Part shown: piece after piece, positions 1 through 8,355 of the stretch
Layout: each line of letters begins with the position of its first letter
Numbering within the stretch: position 1 is the first letter of the stretch
Origin: Pseudomonadales bacterium
Lineage (GTDB): Bacteria; Pseudomonadota; Gammaproteobacteria; Pseudomonadales; UBA5862
NCBI GenBank assembly: GCA_024234215.1
Contig: JACKOQ010000001.1
Location: 682,001-746,000 of the forward strand
DNA length: 64,000 nt
Direction of reading: 5' to 3'
Made by a program: the position numbers and the translations under genes
Notes under the pieces: model-generated
What the model was told of the DNA's origin: nothing
Seen by the model: the letters and a program-made list of their open reading frames with translations, nothing else
Database searches by the model: none

Positions 1-2
1 CC

Positions 3-1922
3 CGGGTAGAGATCATGGCCCATGCCGCGGATGTGGTTCTGTCCGGCAACCGCAACAACACGCTGGGGATCTCTCTTTACCCGTCGACGCTGGGCAGCCT
101 GGTGCTGCATGCCGGTGGTGATCTGTTCCTCAACAGCTCGCTGCGGATGATGGACAACCGGCTCGCCGACCTGGCCGGGGTCACCAATCCGGTCTTCACC
201 GCCACCAACAGCGCCATTCTCGGTCTGGTGGGCAGCACCATCGGTTACGACATCAACAAGCTGCTGTTCACCGACCTGCATCAAGCGGACAGCAACCCGG
301 TGCACATCGATGCTCGAGGCTCACTCAATGTCGTGGACGGCAAGAAGCTGATCATGCCCAAGCAGGCGCTGCTCAGTGCCGGACAGGACATCCTCAATCT
401 GACCCTGTTCGGCCAGCACCATCGCAGCACTGATGTCACCCTGATCGAGGCCGGTCGCAACCTCCTCAACACCACCTTGCTCGGCAACAATGGTCTGATC
501 TCGCTGGCGGGGCCCGGCAGGCTGGAGATCAGCGCCGGACGGCAGCTCAATCTCGGCGCCTCGGCCGGGGTGGAGACGGTGGGCAACCTCTACAACGGCA
601 CGCTGCCGGTCCAGGGCGCAGCGGTGCAGTTGGCGGCGAGCCAGGCGGCCACGCTCGATGCGCAGGGGCTCGATCAGTTCTTGAGTCGCTATCTTGCCGC
701 CTCCGGTGCCCCGAGCGGCGCGGATTACCGGAATGCACTGGTCGATCAGGTCAGGCAGACGCTCGGGCAGGGCAGAGAGGTCGAATACGGCTACGACGAT
801 GCACTGGCGCTGTTCCGTGGCTTCGGCAGTGAGGCGCAGGTCGCCTTCATACAGCAGGTTCTGGCACAGGAGTTCGCCAACAGCTATCTGCAACCGGGCC
901 AGACCTATTCGGCAGCTTGGGCCGCGAATGCCGCTGCGGCCGGGGTGGCGGTGGACCACCATGCCGGCAGGGCCTTCGAGCAGATGCGCCGCGAGGTCAT
1001 GTTCAACGAGATCAGGCTGGCCGGCATCGCCGGTGCGGCCGCCAGGGGTGCGGCTGCCAAGGAGGCAGGCTATGCCCCGGGCTACCGGGCCATCGAATTG
1101 GCGGGCCATGGCGCACCCTTTGGCTTCGTTGGCGGCATCGACCTCAGCCAGAGCAAGGTGCAGACCAAGAGCGGTGGCGGCATCGACTTCGTCAACCCGG
1201 GCGGTGGAGTGAACGTCGGGCTGAGTGCCGAGGTCTCCAACGTCATCGGCCAGGCCAAGTCGGCGGACCAGCGTGGCGTGGTGACCTTTGGCGGTGGCGG
1301 CATCCGCGCCTTCACCGATGGCGATTTTCTGGTCAACGCACAGAAGGTCTTCGTGATCGGCAGCGGCGACATCCTGCTGTGGAGTTCCAACGGCAACATC
1401 GACTCCGGCAAGGGCTCGAACAACACGGTGACGGTGCCGCCACTGGTGCCGAAGGTCAATCCGCTCGACGGCAGCATCTCGTTCGAGTTGCCGACCCTGG
1501 CCACCGGCAGCGGCATCGGCATTCTGGCCGCGGCCGGCAGCAGCGCGGATGGCGCGGCCTACCTGTTTGCACCACGTGGCGAGGTGATTGCGCTGGATGC
1601 CTTCATTCGCGCGCCAGTCATCTTCTTCGATCCGGAAAAGATTCGTGGCGCCGACAACGCGCTGGGGGTGGCGCCCAATCCGGTCAGCGCGCCGGCGGTG
1701 CCGACAGTGACCGGCCTCGGCAGCAGCGCCACGCAGAACAGTGAAGCGCAGAGCAGGGGCAGCGAAGCGCCCCAGCGTAGCGAACGCGAGAGAAGCTCGA
1801 TTCTGACGGTCGAGGTGCTGGCACTCGGCGAGATGCCTGCCGCTGCCGGTGGCGCGACAGGCCCGGAGCCGGCGACGGAGGGCGATCCCGACGAGCGGAA
1901 AAAGAAGAAATCGATACAGTGA
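3..1922 (+). CDS. Filamentous haemagglutinin-like exoprotein, C-terminal part (DUF3739 type), 5' end outside window
   Basis: The reading frame is open to the left edge of the window, so only the last 640 or so residues are visible. The visible part is rich in short Gly/Asn/Leu repeats that predict right-handed beta-helix (for example SAGRQLNLGA and the GGGI-F-GGG stretches), followed by a disordered, charged tail ending in ERKKKKSIQ. This matches the C-terminal DUF3739 region of large filamentous-haemagglutinin-family surface or secreted proteins, which usually carry an N-terminal TPS secretion domain. No TpsB transporter gene lies downstream; it could be upstream of the window. Function (adhesion or other) is inferred from the family only. 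Confidence 0.75.
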   Translation, partial: RVEIMAHAADVVLSGNRNNTLGISLYPSTLGSLVLHAGGDLFLNSSLRMMDNRLADLAGVTNPVFTATNSAILGLVGSTIGYDINKLLFTDLHQADSNPVHIDARGSLNVVDGKKLIMPKQALLSAGQDILNLTLFGQHHRSTDVTLIEAGRNLLNTTLLGNNGLISLAGPGRLEISAGRQLNLGASAGVETVGNLYNGTLPVQGAAVQLAASQAATLDAQGLDQFLSRYLAASGAPSGADYRNALVDQVRQTLGQGREVEYGYDDALALFRGFGSEAQVAFIQQVLAQEFANSYLQPGQTYSAAWAANAAAAGVAVDHHAGRAFEQMRREVMFNEIRLAGIAGAAARGAAAKEAGYAPGYRAIELAGHGAPFGFVGGIDLSQSKVQTKSGGGIDFVNPGGGVNVGLSAEVSNVIGQAKSADQRGVVTFGGGGIRAFTDGDFLVNAQKVFVIGSGDILLWSSNGNIDSGKGSNNTVTVPPLVPKVNPLDGSISFELPTLATGSGIGILAAAGSSADGAAYLFAPRGEVIALDAFIRAPVIFFDPEKIRGADNALGVAPNPVSAPAVPTVTGLGSSATQNSEAQSRGSEAPQRSERERSSILTVEVLALGEMPAAAGGATGPEPATEGDPDERKKKKSIQ

Positions 1923-2066
1923 GTGATGCCGGCTGTGGCGACGAAGCCGATGGCAGGGAGCGACCGAAGCGGGCAGGACTCGCGCCTGCCGATGCGGGGG
2001 TTGTTGAACCGAAGCCGCTGCGGCATGCTTTGGCACCGCTGCGCCGCAGACAGGAGAGCTCGATCG

Positions 2067-2663
2067 ATGCCGGAAAAACCTTTTTCCCAAGCCTGCGAAA
2101 ACAACCGGCAGCCGATCGTCGAGCTGTTGCAGCGCATCCTGGCCGACTGCCGTGAGCTGCTCGAAATCGGCAGCGGCACCGGCCAGCATGCGGTCCACTT
2201 TGCGCCGCGGCTGCCCCAGCTGCGCTGGCAGACCAGTGACCTGGCGCAGCACCATGCCGGCATCAGTGCCTGGCTTGCCGAGCAGCCGGCACCCAATCTG
2301 CTGCCACCGATCGAACTGGATGTCGACCGGTTGCCATGGCCGGTGGCCGGCAAGGATGGCATTTTCACCGCCAACACCTGCCACATCATGGGCTGGTCCA
2401 CGGTCTGCAACCTGTTTCGTGGTGCGCAGGCGCTGCTGCCGAGCGGGGGCCTGCTGGTGGTCTATGGTCCCTTCAACTATGGGGGCGAGTTCACCGCGCC
2501 GAGCAATGCCCGTTTCGATCTCTGGCTGAAGCAGCAGGCACCGCAGATGGGCATTCGCGATTTCGAGGCGGTGGACCGACTGGCGAACGAGGCCGGCATG
2601 ACGCTGCGCGAAGACAACGCCATGCCGGCCAACAACCGGCTGCTGGTCTGGCAGAAGCGTTGA
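2067..2663 (+). CDS. DUF938 family SAM-dependent methyltransferase-like protein
   Basis: The 198-residue protein begins MPEKPFSQACENNR and has a Rossmann SAM-binding motif I, LLEIGSGTGQH, near residue 35, then a central TANTCHIMGW segment typical of DUF938. The ATG at 2067 is chosen because CAGGAGAG lies 9-16 bases upstream and the family begins at this point; the frame is open further upstream to 1923, but that part is low-complexity and unlike the family. DUF938 proteins are widespread in proteobacteria and plants and their substrate is unknown. The gene follows the exoprotein by 144 bases on the same strand. Confidence 0.85.
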   Translation: MPEKPFSQACENNRQPIVELLQRILADCRELLEIGSGTGQHAVHFAPRLPQLRWQTSDLAQHHAGISAWLAEQPAPNLLPPIELDVDRLPWPVAGKDGIFTANTCHIMGWSTVCNLFRGAQALLPSGGLLVVYGPFNYGGEFTAPSNARFDLWLKQQAPQMGIRDFEAVDRLANEAGMTLREDNAMPANNRLLVWQKR

Positions 2664-2697
2664 CCTTCGCGGTTTTCATGCCCTTTGCCGGCTGTGC

Positions 2698-2703
2698 TAC
2701 AGT
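2698..2703 (+). promoter_or_regulatory. Possible extended -10 promoter for the lytic transglycosylase
   Basis: TACAGT preceded by TGC gives an extended -10 element in the 145-base gap before the transglycosylase start. The -35 position (TTCATG at 2675-2680) is poor. The call rests on the hexamer only. Confidence 0.3.
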
Positions 2704-2808
2704 TAGGATCGTGAATTCGCGCACGAATCCTGTCGAGGGCCGAGGCCGGCGTGCCGATCGATGACCTGCTGTTTCAAAGCCCCATGGACTGTCCCGGTTG
2801 AGTGACCG

Positions 2809-3414
2809 ATGACCAGACCGAACCATCTGTACCAGCTCATTCTCGTGCTCACGCTCGCGCTCTGGAGCGCCGCGGCCGCGGCGACACGTGGTCCGGCGGC
2901 GCTGGAGGTCGATCCGGAGCTGCGCAGCCATCTGCTGAAGGTGATTCGCGACGATGAGGCCTCGCTCTTTGTCGACCGCTTCGATGCCGAAGTGTGGATG
3001 ATGGACATGGAGCAGCGGTTGCGCCGCTTCGTGCCGGCCACCCAGGAGCGGATCACGCTGCTGCGGCTGGTGCACCGCGAGTCGGTGCGTCATGGCCTGC
3101 GGCCGGAGATTCTGCTGGCGGTGATCGAGGTCGAGAGTCTGTTCGACCGCTATGCGGTCTCTTCCAGCGGTGCCCAGGGGTTGATGCAGGTGATGCCGTT
3201 CTGGCGCAAGGAGATCGGCCGTCCGCATGACAACCTGACCCAGACCGAAATCAATGTCCGCTACGGCGCCGCGATTCTGGCGCACTACCTGCAACGTGAG
3301 CGTGGCAACCTGCCCAACGCGCTGGCCCGCTACAACGGCAGTCTGGGGCAGGCGTGGTATCCGCGCCGGGTGCTGAGTGCCTGGCGAAAACACTGGTATC
3401 TTGGCGAGATCTGA
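2809..3414 (+). CDS. Small periplasmic lytic transglycosylase (SLT domain)
   Basis: The 201-residue protein has an N-terminal signal peptide (basic start, hydrophobic residues 8-25, Ala-rich cleavage region). An SLT/Slt70-type domain covers roughly residues 80-190. The catalytic Glu is Glu109 in the ES motif (VIEVES), followed by SGAQGLMQVMP and a C-terminal ALARYNGS motif, all diagnostic of peptidoglycan lytic transglycosylases. It should cleave MurNAc-GlcNAc bonds in the periplasm. The gene is monocistronic-looking and converges on the acylphosphatase-PfpI gene with a 13-base gap. Confidence 0.9.
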   Translation: MTRPNHLYQLILVLTLALWSAAAAATRGPAALEVDPELRSHLLKVIRDDEASLFVDRFDAEVWMMDMEQRLRRFVPATQERITLLRLVHRESVRHGLRPEILLAVIEVESLFDRYAVSSSGAQGLMQVMPFWRKEIGRPHDNLTQTEINVRYGAAILAHYLQRERGNLPNALARYNGSLGQAWYPRRVLSAWRKHWYLGEI

Positions 3415-3427
3415 ACGCCGCCAGGCG

Positions 3428-4327
3428 TCAGCCCTTCTCGTTGGCTGGCCGCCAGCGATGCGCCATCTGCCGCGCGGTATCGAGCGCCAGATGGAGTGAC
3501 CTCAAGCGGGCGAGCAGATGCAGTGCCATGTCGATGCCGGCCGCGACGCCCGCCGAAGTGATGACCTTCCCCTCGTCCAGATAGCGCACCCCCTCCACCA
3601 CCTGCAGGTCACCAAAACGGGCAGCCAGTTCGGCGCAATCTTCCCAGTGGGTGGTGACGCGGCGGCCGGCGAGCAGGCCGGCCTGCGCGGCCAGAAAGGC
3701 ACCGGTACAGACCGTGGCGGTGATCTGCGCGCCTCGGGCAGTGGTGGCGATCCAGTCGATCAGTGTCGCGCGATCGAGCAGGGCGTCGATGTCACCGCCG
3801 GGCAGGAGCAGCAGGTCGATCGCGGGGTGCTGGTCAAGGCCGTGGCTCGGCATCAGCAGCAGATCGCCGCGACTGCGGACCACGTGGCCGGGCTGCTCGG
3901 CCACGGTGATCAGCTCGAACAGCGCCGGTGCCGCAGGGTGGGCACGCCGGTGCAGCCGCGCGGCGGTCGAGAACACCTCGAACGGGCCGGCCAGATCCAT
4001 CGGTTCGATCTGGTCGAACAGCACAAAGGCCACTGTCATCGGCGATGCGGAGGGTTGTTGTCGGATGACGAAATCATCGAAGCGCTGCGTTGGCAATGGA
4101 TCGACCCGTACCCGGTCGACCCGGGCCAGTGCTGGGCCGCGCCGCAGCCACTGTGCGAGCGCCGTGACCGCCTCTTCTTCGCCGCTCATCACCACTTCGA
4201 CCTGCCCATCCGCCAGGTTGCGGGCATGGCCGGTGACGCCCAGTCGCAGGGCTTCGCGTCGGGTGGCGGCGCGAAAGCCGACCTGCTGTACCTTGCCACT
4301 GACGAGAACATGCAGGCAGCGTGTCAT
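3428..4327 (-). CDS. Acylphosphatase fused to a DJ-1/PfpI (GATase1-like) domain
   Basis: One 299-residue frame holds two complete domains. Residues 1-90 are an acylphosphatase: V-S-G-K-V-Q-Q-V-G-F-R with catalytic Arg19 and GHARN with Asn37, the same 18-residue spacing as in characterised acylphosphatases; the usual VQGVGFR is VQQVGFR here. Residues 97-290 are a DJ-1/PfpI domain of the isonitrile-hydratase/AraC-associated type, with nucleophile Cys207 in ATVCTGA and the TSAGVAAGID motif. The linker is only about seven residues. Met97 could be an internal start (ATG at 4037-4039), but no Shine-Dalgarno sequence precedes it. The acylphosphatase half should hydrolyse acylphosphates; the PfpI half's substrate is unknown. 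Confidence 0.85.
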   Translation of the reverse strand: MTRCLHVLVSGKVQQVGFRAATRREALRLGVTGHARNLADGQVEVVMSGEEEAVTALAQWLRRGPALARVDRVRVDPLPTQRFDDFVIRQQPSASPMTVAFVLFDQIEPMDLAGPFEVFSTAARLHRRAHPAAPALFELITVAEQPGHVVRSRGDLLLMPSHGLDQHPAIDLLLLPGGDIDALLDRATLIDWIATTARGAQITATVCTGAFLAAQAGLLAGRRVTTHWEDCAELAARFGDLQVVEGVRYLDEGKVITSAGVAAGIDMALHLLARLRSLHLALDTARQMAHRWRPANEKG

Positions 4328-4429
4328 GCCGTACTCCGAAGGTCGCTTTGCTCTGGCGGATAGGTTAACTTGGGGCCCGCCGGTCCGTAAAATGTGAACC
4401 AGCGCACAACATCGACCATTGCACGGGGT

Positions 4430-4834
4430 ATGGAGATGACCGAAAAGAGCATTGTGATCGAGGCCATCGGACCACAGAGCACACGCTATCAGGAGCTGGC
4501 CAAGGGCATTCAGGCGAGCTTTCGCGGCCGCGGCATCGTGGTGCAGGCACCCAGGACCAAGAGCGAATCAAGCTGGACCAGCGTCATCATCTCGGTCAGC
4601 AGCGGCATCGAGACCGACCTGCTCAACAACCTGATCGACCTGCTGACGACGCTGGCCGATGGCGAGCAGGAGAAGCATGACCTGTCGATCCATCTGGAAG
4701 GTGACGAGGTCTTCTATGACCTGCAGAAAGAGAAGCAGAAGTTCCTGACGCGTTATCCACAGATGAAGCCGAAGTCAGGGGCCGTGACCAAGGCGCGGTC
4801 GACCGACGACCTCGAAGAGTCGGCCATCGAGTAG
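4430..4834 (+). CDS. Conserved-looking hypothetical protein
   Basis: The protein is about 134 residues and I do not recognise a named family. Its N-terminal 85 residues predict an alpha/beta fold (IVIEAIG, then WTSVIISVSSGIE, then LSIHLEGDEVFYDL), followed by a charged, probably disordered tail. The start is uncertain: ATG at 4430, ATG at 4436 or GTG at 4394 are all in frame. GGAG sits directly before the 4436 ATG, too close to be ideal. It is divergent from the acylphosphatase-PfpI gene and converges on fumarase. No cysteines, signal peptide or membrane segment are present. It reads as a soluble cytoplasmic protein. Confidence 0.6.
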   Translation: MEMTEKSIVIEAIGPQSTRYQELAKGIQASFRGRGIVVQAPRTKSESSWTSVIISVSSGIETDLLNNLIDLLTTLADGEQEKHDLSIHLEGDEVFYDLQKEKQKFLTRYPQMKPKSGAVTKARSTDDLEESAIE

Positions 4835-4871
4835 CGGTCGACCCTTGCACATTTGAGCCATCGACCCTTCG

Positions 4872-6395
4872 TCAGCGAATGGTCACCTTCTGTGCGGCGA
4901 TTCGTGCCTGCCACTGCTCCGGCCCACTGCGGTGCACCGAGTTGCCCGAGGTGTCGACCGCGACTGTGACCGGCATCTCTTCCACCTCGAATTCGTGGAT
5001 CGCCTCCATGCCCAGGTCGGCGAAGGCCACCACCCGTGATTTTCGAATCGCCTTGGAGACCAGATAGGCCGCACCGCCAATCGCGATCAGGTAGACCGCC
5101 TTGTGGGCGCGGATGCTGTCGATGGCAGCCTGCCCCCGTTCGGCCTTGCCGACCATGCCGAGCAGGCCGGTCTTCTCCAGCATCACCTCGGTGAACTTGT
5201 CCATCCGGGTTGCCGTGGTCGGGCCGGCCGGGCCGACCACTTCGTCGCGCACCGGATCGACCGGCCCGACGTAGTAGATGAAGCGGCCCTTGAAGTCGAC
5301 ACCGTCCGGCAACTGTTCGCCGCGGGCGAAGAGGTCGGCAATGCGCTTGTGCGCGGCATCGCGGCCAGTCAGCATCTTCCCGCTCAGCAGCAGGTTGTCA
5401 CCCGGCTTCCAGCTGGCGACCTCGTCGGCGGTGAGGGTGTCGAGGTTGACGCGACGGGACGTGGGGCCGGCCTCCCACACCAGCTTGGGCCAGTCATCCA
5501 GACGCGGTGGCGTCAGCTCGGCCGGCCCGGAGCCATCCAGCGTGAAGTGGACATGGCGGGTGGCGGCGCAGTTGGGAATCATCGCCACCGGCAGCGAGGC
5601 GGCGTGGGTGGGGTGGTCCATGATCTTGACGTCGAGCACGGTGGTGAGGCCGCCCAGGCCCTGGGCACCGATGCCGAGGTCATTGACCGCTTCGAAGATC
5701 TGCAACCGCAGCTCCTCCAGCCGGTTGCTCGGGCCGCGGGCTTTCAGTTCATCGATGTCGATCGGTTCCATCAGCGACTCCTTGGCCATCAGCATCGCCT
5801 TTTCGGCGGTGCCGCCAATGCCGATGCCCAACATGCCGGGCGGACACCAGCCGGCGCCCATGGTCGGCACCGTCTTCACCACCCAGTCGAGGATGCTGTC
5901 GCTGGGGTTGAGCATCGCCAGCTTCGATTTGTTCTCCGAACCGCCACCCTTGGCAGCGACGGTGACCTCGAGTCTGTCGCCCGGCACCAGTTCCATGTGG
6001 ATCACCGCCGGGGTGTTGTCACGGGTGTTGCGGCGCGCGCCGGCCGGGTCGGCCAGCACCGAGCCGCGCAGCAGGTTGTCGGGGTGGGTGTAGGCGCGGC
6101 GCACCCCTTCGTTGACCATCTCGGTGACGCTGAGCGTCCCCTCCCAGCGCAGCTGCATGCCGACCTTCAGAAAGACGTTGACGATGCCGGTGTCCTGGCA
6201 GATCGGGCGGTGGCCCTCTGCGCAGAGGCGTGAATTGACCAGAATCTGCGCCATCGCCTCCTTTGCGGCCGGCGACTCCTCGGCCTGATAGGCGCGGTGC
6301 AGCGCCTGAATGAAGTCGAGTGGATGGTAGTAGGAGATGTACTGAAGCGCGTCGGCGACGCTGTCGATCAGATCCTGCTGGCGGATGAGGGTCAT
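4872..6395 (-). CDS. fumA: Fumarate hydratase, class I (4Fe-4S)
   Basis: The 507-residue protein interconverts fumarate and L-malate in the TCA cycle. The three cluster-ligand regions of class I fumarases are present: ICQDTG, GAGWCPPGM and IPNCAATRH, together with GGGSENKSKLAML. The C-terminal beta domain has GPTTATRMD and the IGGAAYL motif. The start MTLIRQQ at 6395 is chosen because a good AGGAG lies just upstream; a longer frame to 6470 adds an unconserved stretch. The length matches the single-chain form in pseudomonads. Class I fumarases are oxygen-sensitive iron-sulphur enzymes; no fumC is visible in the window. Confidence 0.95.
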   Translation of the reverse strand: MTLIRQQDLIDSVADALQYISYYHPLDFIQALHRAYQAEESPAAKEAMAQILVNSRLCAEGHRPICQDTGIVNVFLKVGMQLRWEGTLSVTEMVNEGVRRAYTHPDNLLRGSVLADPAGARRNTRDNTPAVIHMELVPGDRLEVTVAAKGGGSENKSKLAMLNPSDSILDWVVKTVPTMGAGWCPPGMLGIGIGGTAEKAMLMAKESLMEPIDIDELKARGPSNRLEELRLQIFEAVNDLGIGAQGLGGLTTVLDVKIMDHPTHAASLPVAMIPNCAATRHVHFTLDGSGPAELTPPRLDDWPKLVWEAGPTSRRVNLDTLTADEVASWKPGDNLLLSGKMLTGRDAAHKRIADLFARGEQLPDGVDFKGRFIYYVGPVDPVRDEVVGPAGPTTATRMDKFTEVMLEKTGLLGMVGKAERGQAAIDSIRAHKAVYLIAIGGAAYLVSKAIRKSRVVAFADLGMEAIHEFEVEEMPVTVAVDTSGNSVHRSGPEQWQARIAAQKVTIR

Positions 6396-6485
6396 GGGAA
6401 GGGCTCCTGGTGGACGGTGTCGACGCGATGACGCGCATTTTACTACAGCAGCGAGGTGGCACTGCTGCAAGCCATGGGTGCGGGT

Positions 6486-7460
6486 TCAGATCGCCTGCAT
6501 CCAGTGTTGGTCGGTGTGACTGTGGGGGTGCGTGGCATCGACGGCGATGCGCACCGGCTCCGGATCGAGCGTGATCGTCACCGGCAGGCAGCCATGCGGA
6601 TCGCCATCGAGCTGGATCGGTTCACCCACTGCGCCTTCGACGTGGATGTGGCTGCCGAGGGCCCGCCGCACGCCGGGCAATCGGCTGGAGCGGCCGGTGG
6701 GCAGCGCCAGCAGATAGCTCAGCAGGCCAAGCCGGGTATGGCGCTCGAGCATGACCAGGTTGAGGTGGGGCGCGAACAGGCTCGCCTCGGGGTCGAGCAC
6801 GAAGGGGCCGGCATAGTGACGGGCATGGCTGATGATCAGCGAGCCGACCTGCCACTGCCGGTCGTCGCTGCGCACCCGATAGCGCTGGCGGCCATAGCGG
6901 CCGACCATTCTGGCCATCGTCAGCAGGTAGGCACCCTTGCCCAGCCGGCGTTTGAGGTCGAGGTCGACGCCATTCACCACCCAGGCATCGAAGCCGATGC
7001 CGCACATCAGCAGAAAGCGCCGGCCATTGGCCAGGGCCGGATGCAGCACGACCTCGCTGTCACCGGCCAACACCTGGGCCAGCCGGTCGGGCTGGGTCGG
7101 CAACGCCAGCTCGCGGCAGAGCACATTGGAGGTGCCGAGCGGAATCAGACCCAGGCGGCAGGCGCGCCCGCGCGTGCCATTCAGCACTTCGTTGAGGGTG
7201 CCGTCACCGCCGGCGGCAACGATGCAGTCGAAGCGGTCCGGGTGATCACGCAGCAGCCGCTCCCCTTCGCCGGGGGCGCTGGTCTGCCGGATCAGCAGTT
7301 CGCAGCCCTGCCGACGCAGCGCGGCGATCACGGCATTCAGATAGTCCTGACGGCGGCGACCGGCGACCGGGTTGTGGATGATCAGCAGTCGCTTGCTGGC
7401 GGTGGCGGGCGTGTACCGGAGCTCAGCATCCAGGCGTCGTGGTGGTGGCCGCTCAGCCAC
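6486..7460 (-). CDS. Diacylglycerol kinase-family (YegS-like) lipid kinase
   Basis: The 324-residue protein has a DAGK catalytic domain. It shows an N-terminal INP-like HNPVAGRRR motif at about residues 29-37, the nucleotide-binding GGDGTLNEV near residue 85 and PLGTSN near 107, then a C-terminal beta-sandwich lobe ending in LDGDPHG. These motifs define the YegS/sphingosine-kinase-like bacterial family, which phosphorylates a lipid hydroxyl. The real substrate is not predictable. Its start overlaps the end of the upstream coiled-coil membrane protein by 8 bases, suggesting coupled translation. Confidence 0.88.
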   Translation of the reverse strand: MAERPPPRRLDAELRYTPATASKRLLIIHNPVAGRRRQDYLNAVIAALRRQGCELLIRQTSAPGEGERLLRDHPDRFDCIVAAGGDGTLNEVLNGTRGRACRLGLIPLGTSNVLCRELALPTQPDRLAQVLAGDSEVVLHPALANGRRFLLMCGIGFDAWVVNGVDLDLKRRLGKGAYLLTMARMVGRYGRQRYRVRSDDRQWQVGSLIISHARHYAGPFVLDPEASLFAPHLNLVMLERHTRLGLLSYLLALPTGRSSRLPGVRRALGSHIHVEGAVGEPIQLDGDPHGCLPVTITLDPEPVRIAVDATHPHSHTDQHWMQAI

Positions 7461-8307
7461 CGGGGCGGTTCATCTGCATCTGCTGAAGCTGGCGCATGTT
7501 GATCTGCAACTCCTGCATCGAGCGGTTGAGCTGCATCCGCTGCTGATCGAAGGCGGCCACGGCGGCCTCGTTTTCGCGCAGCCGCCTTTCGATCGCGTTC
7601 AGCAGGCCGGGGTCGGCTTGCTGCACCGTGACCAGTTGCTCTTCGACGGTGCGCAGCCGATTGGTCAGTTGCCGGGCGATCAGCTCATCCTGGCGCTTGA
7701 CGCCGGCCTCGATGCTCCTGAGCTGTTCCGCCAGACTGGCGGTCTGCCGCTCGATGGCCTCCTGTCGCTGTGCCTGTTCGCCGATGCGGCGGTTGACCCC
7801 GTCGATGTCGGTCAGCCCCTTGCTCATGCGGCTGGAGAGGTCGCCCATCTGATTCTGCACCGTGTCGATCGACTGTCTGCTCTGGGTGCTCAGATCCTGA
7901 TCGCGCTGCTTCTGTCTTTCGATCAGTTTGCGCACCTCGGCGTCGAGCTGCTCGATGCGGCTGGAGAGGTCGCCGGTGCCGCCGGTACCCTTGCCGGCAA
8001 TGCCGAGGCGGGCCTGCAGGGCGGTCAGCGCCGCGATGTTGTTCAGATCGGCCTCCCGCAGCGACTTGATGTCGTGTTGCAGTGCGGTCAGGTACTGCAC
8101 GGTGAGAAAGCCGCCGCCGGCGATGGCGGCGGTCAGTGCAATCAGCACCAGCCAGACCAGCAGCAGTCCGCGACTTTTTCCAGGGGGGGGCTGCCCCTCC
8201 TTGTCACGTGGCCGGCCGCTCTGGCGGCGCTGCTGATAGGTGGCGATCTCATCGATCTCGGGTGCGAGGCGTGGCGGTCCCGCGGGCTTGGAGTCACTGT
8301 TGGGCAT
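7453..8307 (-). CDS. Single-pass membrane protein with long periplasmic coiled coil
   Basis: The 284-residue protein has a charged, Pro-rich cytoplasmic N-terminus, one transmembrane helix at about residues 47-70 (LLLVWLVLIALTAAIAGGG), then about 200 residues of heptad-rich sequence (LREADLNNIAALTALQARL and several Gln/Arg/Glu blocks) that predict coiled coil. I recognise no catalytic domain. The overall plan resembles HemX-like or TolA-like scaffolds but there is no diagnostic motif. It is the first gene of a two-gene unit with the lipid kinase, overlapping it by 8 bases. Confidence 0.7.
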   Translation of the reverse strand: MPNSDSKPAGPPRLAPEIDEIATYQQRRQSGRPRDKEGQPPPGKSRGLLLVWLVLIALTAAIAGGGFLTVQYLTALQHDIKSLREADLNNIAALTALQARLGIAGKGTGGTGDLSSRIEQLDAEVRKLIERQKQRDQDLSTQSRQSIDTVQNQMGDLSSRMSKGLTDIDGVNRRIGEQAQRQEAIERQTASLAEQLRSIEAGVKRQDELIARQLTNRLRTVEEQLVTVQQADPGLLNAIERRLRENEAAVAAFDQQRMQLNRSMQELQINMRQLQQMQMNRPGG

Positions 8308-8355
8308 GGGCAGGGGGTCCGGTGGTAAAGCGGAGGCTAGTCAATCACAGTGGCG

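Noticed and set aside
321..2384. 687-residue reverse-strand frame over the exoprotein and methyltransferase genes
   Set aside because: Antisense to well-supported coding sequence in GC-rich DNA; Arg/Ala/Gln-rich with no family motif.
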